Shown: in pieces, positions 13,701-28,700 of the stretch
Layout: every line of letters begins with the position of its first letter
Numbering within the stretch: the stretch's first letter is position 1
Assembly (NCBI GenBank): GCA_946902875.1
Contig: OX336343.1
Span: forward strand, 18,647,596-18,711,595
DNA from: Nematopogon swammerdamellus
Lineage: Eukaryota; Arthropoda; Insecta; Lepidoptera; Adelidae
Length of the DNA: 64,000 nucleotides
Direction of reading: 5' to 3'
Notes under the pieces: generated by a model
What the model was told of the DNA's origin: nothing
What the model saw: only the letters and a program-made list of their open reading frames with translations
Database searches by the model: none
Position numbers and translations under genes: made by a program

Positions 13701-16700
13701 GCTTCACGACACCGAAGAGCAAGGTCGCCAGGTGCAACTGACGGCGTGACTTCATATTAAGCCAGCCATGTTCGTTTATGTACGGTGAGACGTGAGTACG
13801 ACGCGGTATGTTAAAGCAGAACCTCGTCTTGGCATCAAGCTCTTGGTCTCAAGTTCTGAGGTTCGAATCCAGCCGATGTGCATCAATGAGTTTTTTTTAT
13901 TTGATATTGAAAAATGTACATGCATCTGCTGCTTCACCGTTTGGAACTGGTGTAAAACTTGAGGTCCTGGGATAGGCGATTTAGTTCCATTGTGGACCTG
14001 ATCTCCTATTCGCCTGTAAGTGATTCCTTCAGTCCTCCAACTAAGAACTATTTGTATGTATGCTATGACTGAAAGGTCGTAGCGATGGTCTTTTTTGCTA
14101 GCAGAACAAAAAGCTTTGTTCATCAAAACGCACAGGTACTCTAGGTTGGCTCGGACGTCGCACATTACTGATCTCCTGCTCACTCAATTCTCTCATTCTG
14201 TTTCTGTATAGTGTTTAAGGCTGTTTGTATCTATGGCGGTTTTTATCCTCTTTTCACGTAGGTACAAATCTACTGAAAACCTTGGTACTCCAAAATGTTT
14301 TAAAAGGTTACATCGGTGTTACATACTGTCTAACCTGGAAGTAATATTGCATACACTTCAACCGCAAATAACCCCTCCTATTATCTTGTCCTTATCCTGT
14401 GATACGATCAAGAATTATTTGTGCATAATATATTAGGTTATGAGTAAATATTTTCGAGTGATTTTAACATCTTTTACATGTTTTAGAAACTGCTGGAGCC
14501 GACTCACCCCCGCACGGCCAGCGAGCTGCGCTCTCATATTGGGGAGCTTTGGCTGCAAAGCGCCAAGCATGCTAGGAAGGCCGGCATATTCCAACAGGTG
14601 ACACTTTTGGCAATTCATTATGTTATACTTCCCGAACATATCCGATCGACTTTCATTCAATGCAGCTGCATAAAAATCTGTGCAATTATCACCTGTCGAT
14701 AAAGGGAAGGAACCGTAGGTTCCTTAGAAACAAATACATGAAATTCTAACCATGCAGCAACTATTGTTTGTGATAGTAATACTCTTATCATACACTGACG
14801 AAGTTGTGCGTGTCGATGTGTATAGAACACGTTGCCTCCCCCAACAGTGGCAAGGAATCTGTTGACTGTATGTTTATGCAGGCCTACACGTACATCCTGA
14901 ACGCGGAGCAATACCGTCCGCCGCGGCTGTTCATCGAGAAGGCGCGCATGTACTGGGCGCGCGGGCAGCACGAGCCCGCCTTCACCACGCTGCGCCGCGG
15001 CCTCGACGAGGGCCCCGCCCACCTCGACCAGCTCACCGTTCACCAGAGGTATACTGCTCCTAGTGCTCATGTCTTACATTATTATTATTATTTTATTAAT
15101 AGCCGAGCAACATTAGCTGATGCTTTTGTTTAACAATCACAATTTTTTATGTATTTATCAAAATGGTTTAAAGTTTTTGTACCGTGTGGGACCGGTACTT
15201 TAAAAGAATAGCCCCACTGCATCTCTCCCCGTGTATGTCGTAAAAGGCGACTAAGGGATATGACTCTCTTCTTATATTACTAGGTGGTAGTGTTTAACCC
15301 GCCCGGGTTGATACCACCGCATTGAATGAAAGGTCGGTGGAAACGGCTATGTAAATAGTTTGTGGTTTCCGTTCAGTTTAGTGTAGCCGGCACGACCGAA
15401 GGGAAGCACTGACGTGGCACCAAGTTCACCCGGTGTTATGGGCTGATATCACGGATGTTGTTGGTGATGTAGCCAACCGTGTCAGTTTCCATAAAAAAAA
15501 AATAATAATAGCCGAGCAACATTAGCTGATGCTTTTGTTTAACACTCACAATTTTTTATGTATTTATCAAAATTTTTTAAAGTTGATTTTTGGTTAGATA
15601 TACGCTGTTTCCAGACCAAGTTCACCCAAAGTTGCTCAAAATCACAGGCTCGCTTGCTTGAATGTGACGCACGAAGCGCCAACTCTCTCTTGCGCCGATG
15701 TCGGCGCCATACTTCGCCTTCCGTAGGAACATATTTTCGTTATCTTGTCCAAGAGGTGTACTGCTTCTAGGTATCTGTGTGCCCAGTTCTGGCGCGCGTG
15801 TTTGCAAGCATTTAATATGAAAAGGCACCTAAGGTACTTCTGACACCCTGGCAAATCAGCTAAATCTAGGGCATCTAAGACACCTGTGGTCGCTGTACAG
15901 ATCTGAAGCCCCCAGTGACCACACGACCAGGCCTTAACCTAATGTTGGCACTGTTTGTAGTTGAAAACAGGGCTGTTGTATTTACTTAAGGGTTTATTAA
16001 AAAAAATTAAATTTATTAAACTTTTAGTTTTTTTTTTCAATTATTATATGGGGAGTACTAAATTTTTTTATTGAAAAACATTAATAATTTTATCATGCAT
16101 GTTTCTCCCAGAGGATTTTTTTATAAGTTGTATAATTTCTTCATAATAAAATAAAATCTATGAAAAACGCGCATTGTTAGAGTGAGAGGCACAATTTAGG
16201 GAGGTAGACCCTTAAATACTCTGAACCTGTACACTGATGAGAGTGTATCTGTACTGACATTTAACGGGTTGCAGACAGATCTGTGCGAAGGCGCGCCTGC
16301 TGATAGCGACGTACAACGAGCAGACTACCAACGTGGACGTAGACGTCAATCTGCAGCATTACAAGGAAGCCGTCGAAGTCTACAGGCAGTGGGAGAAGAG
16401 TCTAGTGAGTACATACACCATAGTGATTGTAAAAACTAAACAGGACAAATTCAAGCGTAGTGTACTACCATACGATTTTTTTTTTTATGGAAACTGACAC
16501 GATTATCTGCATCACCTACAACAGCCCATAACACCGGGTGAACTAGGTGCTATGTCATTCATTTTATGTCGGCTACACTGAAATGGACGGAAAACACGAA
16601 CTATTTACATAGCCGTTTCGAACGACGTTTCATCAGTGCGGTGGTATCAACCCGGCCGGGATAAACCGAATGATGAATAAAGAATACACCCTCTGCGTTT

Positions 16701-19700
16701 TAATCGATTATTCGTGATTCAAATCGAAGTGCTATGTGCACAAGGTAATATCTGGCCGATATTCTATTGGACACTTGTCCACAGTTTGTGTGAAAGAATG
16801 TGTTGTATGTGAAAACATGGCTTCTAGTCCTATCACATTATTTTATTATTATTTATTCGTTTATTTACACATTTTTTTTTAATATTAATTTTACAGATAA
16901 AACCTAAATCTAAAATTAATACAAAATAACAAAATGGAATTTCCACCACCGGCGGCGGGGCGAACCCAGGCTACCGATGGTCGGACCCGAGAGAGAGAAA
17001 CCTCCGGACAATTCGAGCGGTGTCGAGCAATACCGCCTTCTGCATCTGACCCTTGATCCAAGCAAGTGGCTCTAGCGAGAGCCTCTTGAGATGATGGTCG
17101 AGGCTCTTCGCTATCAGCCCATGCGCAGACACGACTATGGGCACAACGATCGTCAAGTCCACGGGCCACATGTCGGTAACCTCATGAGACAGATCGATGT
17201 ATTTTAACATCTTGTCTTTTTCTGCCTTCACAAGGTTCTCGTCATGCGGCACCGTGATCATTAGATATTATTTATTATTAGCAAGCCATGCATCTGACAG
17301 GTGTGCCTGGGAGCGTACTACGAGAAGGTGTCCTGTGCGGAGGAGAGCGGCGGGCGGTCGAGCTCGCGTCGCCTGCACGCGCTCAACAGCTACGGACGCG
17401 CACTGCAGCACGGACACAAGTATCTCTACCAGAGCATGCCCAGGATGCTCTCTATATGGTACATAACCAACCTGGTCTGCCAGTTTATAGTTCACAACAC
17501 TGAAATCGCATCTATTTACAACTCGCCAGTTCACAAGACTATGCGAAATTTTGTCTAGAACTATAAAAAAGGTATGGACGCCGGACTGTCAAATGCTTGT
17601 ATGAGAACTAGCGTCGCCTAGTTGCGGGGAGCGGAGTATACTTACCGATGATAAGATATTCCACTATTGTGCACACTAAACTTGGCTGTAGTGTTTTTAC
17701 ACGTAAACACAGAGCTTGCGGGCATTTTAAAAAGGGGGTTTTGCGAACGCAGCCGATGACAGACTGACGGGCCAGCGCGCGACCGTCCAATGAAACAAGT
17801 ATTTTATTTATTTATTTATTTATTTTAGGGAAACACACAGTTATAAATATCTTAAATTAAATAAACATAAAGTAATAACATAAACCAGTAAAGTTTCCAC
17901 AATTAGGAAACATGTTTTCAACACTAGTTTATCATGAAAAATAAAATAAAAGAAGTGAAATATATTCAAAAAAAAAAAAAATTATAATAATAGTAATTAA
18001 ATTTTAAGCACCTAAAGCAAATTTATTTCTGTGCACAAAGTTAAACACTGTTTCTTAAAACTACCTAATTTTGAGTTAAATATGTCTACACTATGGAAAA
18101 TTTCATTATATAATTTACAACTTCTATTAATAAATCTATGTAACTTCTATTAATAAATCTATGTTTACTGTAATTACAGTGGGTTTTATATAAAATGAAA
18201 GTGTCGCTGGAACGTGTTCGTTTGTTTGGGCATCTGAATTTAATTCTCTCCAGTAAGTAGGGAAATTCGACAATGTTGTTAATAATTTTGTATAAGAAGG
18301 TAACGTCCGAAACTTGCCTTCTCTGCGAAAGAGGATATAAAGAAAATATATTTTTATCTCTAGATTCAACATTCAGAGTTCGATAGCCCACGTATCTTAA
18401 AAATTTGTTTTGTATACGTTCGATTTCATTAATATAAACGCTGTACTGTGGATTCCAAATAATCGAGGCGTATTCTAGGTGAGACCTGACGTAGGCTGAG
18501 TAAAGCAAGCAAAAGGTTGTATGATTTTTGAAAACCGCACAGGTGCGGAAAATGAAACCCAACATCCGATATGCCTTTTTGGTTATGCTTTCGATGTGGG
18601 ACTTAAAAAGTAATTTGCTGTCCAATATGACACCAAGATCCCGAATCTCGTCCACTCGCTTTAGTATTTGATTGTTTAAGTTATAGTTATACTTAATGAA
18701 GTTAGGTTTCCTCGTATATGTGATACAGCTACATTTATCAACATTAAGTTGAATGAAGTTGTCACTGCAGTATTTGCCCAAGCGACCCAGATCTCATTGT
18801 AGATTGTTGCAATCATGAACTGATGTAATTATTTTTATTATTTTTGCGTCATCTGCATAGAGTAAGAGTTCAGACGAGACAATAGAGGAAAGAATATCGT
18901 TGATAAATATATTAAACAGGAGTGGTCCCATATGAGATCCCTGGGGCACTCCGGAAGAAAACGAAAACGAAACTCGAGCAGAACCCACTGACTGTTACCG
19001 CTTGACTACGGTTCTCTAAGTACGATGCAAACCAGCGAAGCAGGTCGCCGTGCATACCGTAGTTCTCCATTTTTCGCAAAAGTAAGCTGTGAGTCCATAC
19101 CTTTTTTATCGTTCTAGGTTATAGTAGTGAATGGGGATGACTGCTACGCCTGCAAACATATTCCTCAAAGTATAGGTCCCATGTGCATTCCCCAGTTAGC
19201 CTATGGCTTCTGTGAAGGTCATAGGACGGGTGTATCAGACATATATATCATATTTTACTTGTACGGTTGATTTCAAACACCATTCATTTTCCTGCCATCA
19301 TCCCCTTCTTCCTCCCACAAAGGTGAAAGGGCAAATCCAGGCCTACCTGCATCATTTATTTCCTGTGGTGACTTACATACGACAGGTTGGAGTTGGACGT
19401 GTCTCCGGAGGGCGGGTCGCTGGCGGAGCTGAGCGAGATGACGGAAGTGATCCGCACGTACTCGGAGCGCCTCCCCCTCTACCTCTTTCTCACGGCCTTC
19501 TCGCAGATCGTCTCCCGCATCTGCCATCCTGTCAAGGAGGCTCGTACATGCAACATGTTTTGTTCCTCACATATACCCCTTTTCTTGCCCTTTTCTTTCC
19601 TCACATATACCCCTGCGCTCTAAACCGCAAGGTGAGCTACGGAAGGGAGTTATTAAGATGAGACGCAAGTTAACTTTCTCCATACAAAATCGTCTTTCGG

Positions 19701-22700
19701 GGTTTATGTTTTTTACCTAACCTAAACCTTATCTGATTTTTACAATAATTTTGTTGTTGTAATAAGGACAGTCGAATCTACGTTGACTCAATGATGACTC
19801 AATAAAAGTTTGAACTTCATAACATCATAACATTAACATGAACTTCATAACATTCGTACCGTGTGGGTCCGGTACTTTAAAAGAATAGCCCCACTGCATC
19901 TCTCCCCGTGTATGACGTAAAAGGCGACTAAGGGATATGACTCCCTTCTTATATTGCTAGGTGGTAGGGTTTAACCCGCCCGGGTTGGTACCACCGCACT
20001 GAATGAAAGGTCGGTTGAAACGGCTATGTAAATAGTTTGTGTTTTCCGTCCAGTTCAGTGTAGCCGGCACGACCGAAGGGAAGCACTGACGTGGCACCAA
20101 GTTCATCCGTTGTTATGGGCTGACATCACGGATGTTGTAGGTGATGTAGCCAACCGTGTCAGTTTCCATAAAAAAAAAACATCAAAAAAAAAAAAATCTA
20201 ATTCTTTCGGTCGAAATACTTTTTAGCCCTGGTGTTGTATATTTCAACAAAAACGACAAAGACAGCAATGTAAATTGAACTGTCCATAAGACAAGATTTT
20301 TTTTTTGTAAAAATGGGATAAGGTTTAGGTGGCTAGAAAACATAAATGCCGAAAGACGATTTTGTATGGAGAAAGTTAAATTCCGTCTTAAACGTTACAT
20401 TACATGCTAGACTTCCTAAAAATGAAAGATCTAGCTTGAAGATGACGAATTAAAGATGTGAAGGACAACTTTGAAAACATAATAATAAGTCTGAATTGGT
20501 AGATAATTGAAGGTTAATTGCACAATTCCCCGACATCGATGACACTTTTCACGCACAGTAGCCCTCTCAAACATAATCTCGCTTACGTCCTAAAAAGTAA
20601 CCACTAACAAAAACAGAAACATCACCACTGACAGAGTTGATAGAGTGAAGCTTGTGTGTATGTGGTTGCAGGTGTACCAACAGATAAAGGCTATAATAGT
20701 GCGGCTGATGGTGGCGTACCCGCAGCACACGCTCTGGATGTTGATGTGCGTGATGAAGTCCTCGTACCCGCAGCGGCACAAGCGCTGCCAGGACGTGCTG
20801 GCGGACGCGAGGCTCAAGGAGCCGCACATACTCAAGTTCATATACGACTTCACGCAGCTCGCTGAGAAGCTCATCGACCTGTGCAACAAGCCTATAACCA
20901 ACAATACTCTGGTGTGTTGTCAATCTTCAAATTGTTATGTATAAATAGCGGGACCGAACTCGACTCGTCGCCGTCGCAGCAGCAGAGCGCCGCGCGCATG
21001 TACGAGTACGGTGCGGGTGCGAGGGAGAACACTGACGAGCGCTGTGCGAGAGAGAGGCAATATGAGCACAGAGCAGGCGCGAGAGAGATATTACTATGAC
21101 TGCGGTGCGGTGGGAAGGTTAAAGGCCACGGTGACCGACCTAATTTTCGTTTCGCTGCGCCGCTGCGGCAGCGACTAGTTGGGTTCGGTCCCGCCTTTTG
21201 TAACCTGACATTCTTCGACAATCATTTGCTGGACTCATGCCGGCCCATTACCCTGTGTTTCTGTGGGAACTAGGGCCCCATGCCAGTGCTTCCCTTGAGT
21301 TGTGTAGTATATTTCATAGCCTTTATGGCCAAACTTAATTCAGTTTGGTGGCGTAATTCCAGGCGGTTTTCATCCTACAACATACGTAAGGGAAGAGACC
21401 TACAGTTTGTCATCGAATCATAATCATGAGTAATCTCTGCTCGTGGCAGAAGTAGGTACAATTACAATTACCTACAATAAATTAGACAAGGACCATTTTG
21501 TTCGCCTTATAGCTGGGGTGGCACCTGTCTTGAATGTGGTATCGCGAGGAGTGGTGTTATTGGCTGTGTTTGCTCTTTTGAACTTCAGGGCACAGCCAAC
21601 GGTGCCGGTTGTCCATAACAAAATAAAAACATGTTTTTTCTCAAACTCAGAATAAGTGCACACTGTGTGTTTTTGTTGAGAGATTCGTTCTCAGTACTTT
21701 TTGTTTTGTTTTTTTATTTGATATTTTGCCATCTGCAATCATTTACAAATATAAAGCAAGTTTTTTGTTCTCCACACTTGAACTATTAGATAAATAGAAA
21801 ATACTTTATAGCTCCAAAAACATTTAAGAGAAACAAGCACAATATTGAATTTACACGAGGTGCAAAGGTGGACTTATTCCCTTACCCTCCATAATAAGTA
21901 CGCCAATAAGTATTGACCTCACTGCCACTCGCAAATTAGGCAAGACCTTCACCACTTAGCCATGAGCCACTCAGATTATATATCATAGGAAAGACTTTGA
22001 TATAGAATGTCTTAATTAAGCCTGTGCCACCCATGCCACAGAATGTCTAGTTTTATGCGCTCAAAATAGAGACGGCTATGGCTCAGCGGGTGGGGAGCGT
22101 CGCGGGACAAAGGGGGCGCGAGGCAGTTTCCTCTTTACTAGAGCGGGATGGAATTCGCCACAAGGCGCAATACGTGGGGCAGGCGCAGGCGAATAACGCG
22201 CAAATCTTTTTTATTTTAATAAGTATGAAAAATTTTAGTTTTGTGACTTTTTAAAATTGCGGTTCACTAAAGAATATAAAATTGTGTTTGGAGAAAAATT
22301 ATAAAAAATTTACATGAATTATTTATATTTTTACAATAGAAATTGCTGGAAAAATAGAGGAATATTCGGATTTTTTTTCCTCCTCATGGTTCACTAAAGA
22401 TAATCCTGTAGATTTAAAACCTAGAACATCCCCTATACTTATTTATAACTTTTCACAGGTGTGCATCAATTTTATTCTAAAGTACAGATGATCCGAGTTG
22501 GTGTTCTGTGTCCCGGGGAGTAGCCTCTTAAGGTATTTAGTTCGCATGTGTAAGATGCCTAACTGTGTGTGACATTAGCAAAGGAAGAGCGAGACGCAGA
22601 CGGCGAGCGTCCGCGCGCTGGTGGCGACACTGCCGCGCCTGCTCGCCGCCGCCGGCTTCAGCCCCATCATGATGCCGTTCCAGCAGTTCTGCCGCATCGT

Positions 22701-25700
22701 GCTGCCCTCCAAGGTCGCCACACAGGTCAGCACACGCTTTGTCTATAGTTCCCACTTGCCGCTTCTGTCCTTGTGTAGACAGGTAAATGGCAAGTTACGA
22801 GGTAACTAAAGCTTTTGCGCGTCGTCAGCTCAACAATCCACGCTGACGCCGCCAAATGTCTCGCGTGTCCATAAAAAAAAACTTGATTATCTGATGGAAT
22901 CGGGGTCTGTTTTTCGTCTAGAGCTAAAATACTTGTTGACAGGAGGAGCGAGCGAGTTTCAACGTGGTGTCGGAGCCGCTGGTGTATATCTCCGGCATCG
23001 AGGATCTCATCACCATTCTGCCTTCTTTGCAGCATCCACGAAAGGTCACCCTCACTGGTCAGTTACCAAAAATATTTTTTATTGTATACATATAGGAACA
23101 GACGGCCAGTTCACTAGCGAGTGATTTACAGCAGGTGATGAGCTCATCACTCAATGGCTTCACTGAACACTTCTGAATCAATTACAAGTAGGAGAACATT
23201 TCAATTGAGAACGAAACTAGGGATTGGCTAGTCTTTCTCTCTTACAGTGACTAGATGTTTTGGCTCGTGTCAAGCCCCCGTCAGCTAGTCTGTGTTGACT
23301 AGGACGTGGAACTGAACTAGTCCCCCTGCTCGATTCCTTCTCTCTACCGATCCAAATTCTGTATGAGGCTTCCAGAGCGGCCTGCGAAGTTCTTTACATG
23401 TAGGAGCTTATCTTCAATCTAGGTAAACCTAGGTTCTTGAAGAGACTATAGACTGATTTCGAAGGCAGTCCCTGGCTCCAACTTCCACTGCGAATAGTTC
23501 CATCTTTATCTCTTTTCTCTCTATGTATTTGTTAATAATAGTATTTGTTAACTTTCATATTATGGTCCTTCGGTATGTTAGTCTCGCATAAGACCATGAG
23601 CTCCACATGGTTTGTCAATTTTAACAATTCAAGGTAAACAAATGTTCTTAGAAATACAGAAATTAGAAATATTGTTTTCAAGGTTTTGGTCACTTATGAG
23701 ACGAGATTACTAATGGTAATGTTACACGGTTCAATTTCGGTTCAATATTGCTTTCAATTTCATTGCTTCAATGAAATTGAAACGTCTAAACATCACATTG
23801 AAAGCTTCAACGCATAATGCGCTTTCAATGTTCAACGCCTTTCAATGAAATTGCTTCAATTTTATTGAACAGTGTAACATTACCATTATGGTCTAGGCCT
23901 ATTGTACTTCTCTCAGCTCGTCTGCCCCGCGAACAATGGCTGTTCTGTTCCGTAGGCCTCGTCCAACACCGAGTTTGTAAGCAGTTAATAGTGCGTCTGG
24001 AACTTTACCGTAATAGTTTTGTTGTGCACACAGGATCGGACGGCAAGTCCTACATCATAATGTTGAAGCCGAAGGACGATCTGCGCAAGGACTTTCGGCT
24101 GATGGAGTTCAACGGGGTCGTGAACCGGCTTCTGCAGGAGGGAGCGGAGACCCGGCGCCGCCGGCTGTACATCCGCACCTACAGCGTGCTGCCGCTCAAC
24201 GAGGAGTGCGGACTAATAGAGTGGGTGCCCAATCTGCTGGGTCTGCGGCCCATACTTCTACACCTCTATAAGCAGAAAGGTGAATTCTATTTAGACTTAT
24301 AGGTCGTTCGTTCTAACCTGTGGCGTACAAATACATTCACGCATGACGGTGAGCAGAAAATTCTGCGAGTGTAGTAGTGCTCAGGCCATGTATGTATAGG
24401 TGCCTGTCAAGCATTTGTATTAGAGAAATTCTTTTGTGTGCGTACGTGCGTTCGCCTCAGGTTAGGCCGTCCATGCTATACGCATATGTTTCACGTGATG
24501 CAGGCCGCGACATGATATCGGTGCAGTAGAGAAATGCGCTTGGAAGAGATTGTACCTCATCTGTTGTACTATATTCGTGGCGGCAAAAAAAAATTCACGA
24601 AATTGTTGGATAGACCCAATATTCTTAGAACATACCTCATAAGATATGTTCGAAACATTATACATTTCATTTGCTGTATTCGTCCACAGACAAGTTGCAA
24701 ACTGCAGAACGTTGTTCTATAGCTAATACATATTAAAATTTCGGTATCAACGCTTGCTGCCATTTTATCAAACAAGCTTCGCCTTCAACGAAAATCTTGC
24801 GACTGGCCGCCCACAGAGAATGTCGGTTCGTATAAATTAATGACACACATAAGCCACACTCACAAATCTACCGCGCGCGACAAGTCACGTCACGTCACAT
24901 CACGGTTAGTGACCGATAGTTCCTAGAGAGTGGTCGATAGCGATAGCGTCAGTGGGCGATAGCCCTTAGGTGGAGGTTCGTTCGCTCAGGTGTTTTTCAA
25001 TTATTTCCGTTCTCAGTTCTAGTCCGCCTTCGATCATCCCAACCCCCATAGAATGATGGCAGTCCTCCACCGATGTCCATAATTTTTCGCCATTGACCAC
25101 AGACCTCTAATGATCTTCAATAAAATTTAACTCTAATGATCCTAATGATCATTGGAGATTGAATCATCGGAGATTCTGATTTTCATGTCAGCCCTTCAAT
25201 GATTCAACCTTCTCCAATGATCGTAGGCCTCCTACAAATTTTCTCAACTCTTTCTACAGTTTGTGAGAGCAAGTGATTGTCACTGATGCCTATCCATAAT
25301 CCTGTATTGTTGTAATGTTCTAGGTATCCTGACCAACAACCGTGAGCTGAAGGAGATGATGTGCTTGTCCAAGGACCCTCTCTCCCGCAAGCTGAAGGTG
25401 TTCCAGGAGCAACTCCTGCCCCGACACCCGCCCGTCTTCGCCGAGTGGTACAGACGAGTCTTCGCCGATCCGTACGGCTGGTGAGGATGTCTCCTGACTT
25501 GCGTCACTTTACAGAATTGTCAGATTTAAGTTAAGCAAAATTAAATGTCTATATGCTCCACATGATTTTATAAGGATTTCACAACAACAATTCCCTTACT
25601 AGGTGGTAGGCTCAAATTGTAGCTGAAGGGGTTGATACGACCGTACTGGATATAAGATGGCCGCATAGCAGCCTCGGTTATGTTCTCCTCTAGTCCAGTA

Positions 25701-28700
25701 TAGCCAGCAATCCAGGGTAGCCTCCGGTATGCCACCTACCTTCTCGGAGGTGATATTGGCTGCTTGGAGCATGTGCTTTGGCCTCTCCGACTCTGCCACC
25801 CATACTGGAATACATAAAAAAAAATTGTCTCTGCCCGCCCACCCTATTACTAAACAGGCATTATGTATTTACAAGTAGTCGGGTAAAAAATTAAAAGAAA
25901 TATTTGTACGTGTGTATTTTTGTGAATGAATTTGAATGTGGCCGTGTGCTCGCAGGTACCAGGCTCGCTCAGCCTACATCCGGACCACGGCCGTCATGTC
26001 TATGGTGGGCTACATACTCGGTGAGTTACAACTCATGTCCTTCATATCCGATCAACTCTCAAATCAGACTTCTCATCACTTACAATAATGTAATCCCCAG
26101 AGTGCGTTTTTTTTGTCATCTTTCCTTCTTATATAATGCCAAGTTTATGGTGAAAGGGCATTATCTAAAAATCCTCTGAATGTAAGAGGGGCTTAGTAAT
26201 TGTGTAGAAAGAGTAGAGAATGAGAGAGGGGTAGAAATGAGTGCTATGGGACTGAAATTAACAAATTATATTTAAAAAGCCCTAAAAATAAAAAAAATCA
26301 TAAAAACCCTCTGGATAATCTAAAGATTATTATTTCATCCATTTATTTATTTCTTTTTATATAAATTTGACATACCTAAAATTAATATAAAAACAAACGG
26401 AATTTCCACCACCGGCTGCGGGGCGAGCCCAGGCTACCAATGGTCGGGTCCCAAAGAGAGAAACCTCCGAACTATACACGCAGTGTCGAGCAGGGCTGCC
26501 TTCTGGATCTGGCCCTTGACCCAACCACTCAGCGAGAGCCAGATTATTATTATATATACATTTTCTTTTCATATCAATTTTAATTTTTTTTATATAAATT
26601 AATATCTAAAATTGGTATAAAAAACAAATGGAGTTTCCACCACCGGCGGCGGAGCGGACCCAGGCTCCCGATGGTCGGGTCCCAAAAAGAGAAACCTCCG
26701 GACGATGCGTGCAGTGTCGAGCAGGGCTGCCTTCTGGATCTGGCCCTTGACCCAACCACTCAGCGAGAGCCTCTCAAGGTGGTCGTCGAGGCTCTTCGCT
26801 ATCAGCCCATGCGCAGATACGACTATGGGCACAATGATCGTCGATTCGACAGGCCACATTTATTATTATTATTATTTATAGTACTAACAGCGTGAAGCTG
26901 ATGCGTGCATTTCACTTTCTTTAATATTGAACGTGGCTGTTACCGCAAGGTCTGGGCGACCGTCACGGCGAGAACATCCTGTTCGACTCAACGAACGGCG
27001 ACGCGGTGCATGTCGACTTCAACTGCCTCTTCAACAAGGGCGAGGGGTTCGAGTGGCCGGAGCGGGTGCCCTTCCGCCTCACACACAACATGCAGACGGC
27101 GATGGGACCCCTCCGACATGAGGGCATGTACAGGTCCGGCTAACTTTTCATTTTGCTTATGGTGATATTACACGGTTCACGGTATTACTGCCTTGCAATG
27201 CGGTTGAAGCAACCAAATTGAATAGTGTAAACTTAAAAGTGAACCAGACTCAACCTGTTTTTTAAAGTACATGAAGCGTTGGGGCGAGCTCAGGGGGAGG
27301 AGTTTGAATTCATACTAAGTTTTTTTGTAAAGTCACAGGCATTGAATCGTGCTGAAGTACAATCACGGCCAATCACGTTCAACCGCATTGAAAGGATTGA
27401 GCTTGCTCAATATTTTCACTTTTGCCGTTCAACGTTCAATGCGATTGAATGAGAGTTGAACATATAAACACACGCATTGAACGGTTCAATCGCTGTTCAA
27501 TCTTGATCGCTGCGGTGAGACGTGTAGTAGACGTGCAGAGAGACGTGTAGATATTGTGTACAACCTCCTGCGAAGACATCTTCTGGAGCAATATGCATTG
27601 AATGGTTCACTTTTCAGTTTACACTATTCAACATGTAAACAGCAATAGCTTTCATTTCTGCTCCTTTCAACCGCATTGAATTCAATTTGGTTGAACCGTG
27701 TAATATCGCCATTATAGACAAATCAACTGACAGTGGTCGTTTACTGTTGGTTCTGTAGTACCAAGCAGGATGTGTGAGCGGCGAAACATGCAGCTTTACA
27801 TGCACAGCCCAAGTTCTGGAGCAGTTGAGTTTATGAACGAAATAAACTGCACGCCGAGTCGATCTCACTGCCAGCCACATGCAAAAGCGGTTTCTAAGCC
27901 TGTCTTAGGCCTAGCAAGCACTATAACTGCGCGGTGCGACACCGTGTCAGAGCTCAACTTTTATTCTGTGTGAAAAAAACCGCAAAGTTCGAGTCGGACT
28001 ACAGCACCGAGGTTTCCGCACCACAAAAAAATCCTTGAAAAAACTAAATTTCTTGTAGGCCTTAATTTTTTACTTTTATATTTGTTATATCAGCTATAAT
28101 CACACATATTCTTTGAAAATTTCAAACAGCTAGCTATTACGGTTCCAAAGATAAATCCATCGGATGGACAGGCAGACAGGCAGACATTGTATCCTATGCC
28201 AGGTTAGGTTAGGTACGGGCATGGAAACATATAAAAGAGGAGGGTCTCAATTCTTCTTTTTTTATTTATTTGGCAATACATTTACATACAAACAGGCTAG
28301 TGTTTTTTTTATATTTATTTTACTAGGCACCCAGCGGCGGCGGCGGCACTAGCGGGGTGTTCTGAGTGGTCACTCTCACTCACTCACTCAAGACAAACTG
28401 AGAGCAGTAATGACATTAAAGATGGCGCGTTTAGTTGCGGCTTTTGCCAGGTGCCTAGTAAAGTGTGTCGGCCCGTACATGTTACCTGGTGCTAACCAGA
28501 TAACCTCTAAGTTTGACACATGAGTTCGCAGACTCATTGACCTGCTATCGCTATATAGGTGTTTCGTTAGTCATGTCAATAACTTCGGGAGGGTTACATA
28601 CGCACTCAAACAAACACTTTACGCAAAAAAAAACAGGTTTATAGGAGCATTTTTTGTCCTAACAAAAGAATAAAATCAAATATAAGTAGCTGTAAAAACC

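Noticed and set aside
13829..13886. tRNA-like sequence with GGTTCGAATCC
   Set aside because: Only a B box is visible; no A box or cloverleaf could be built.
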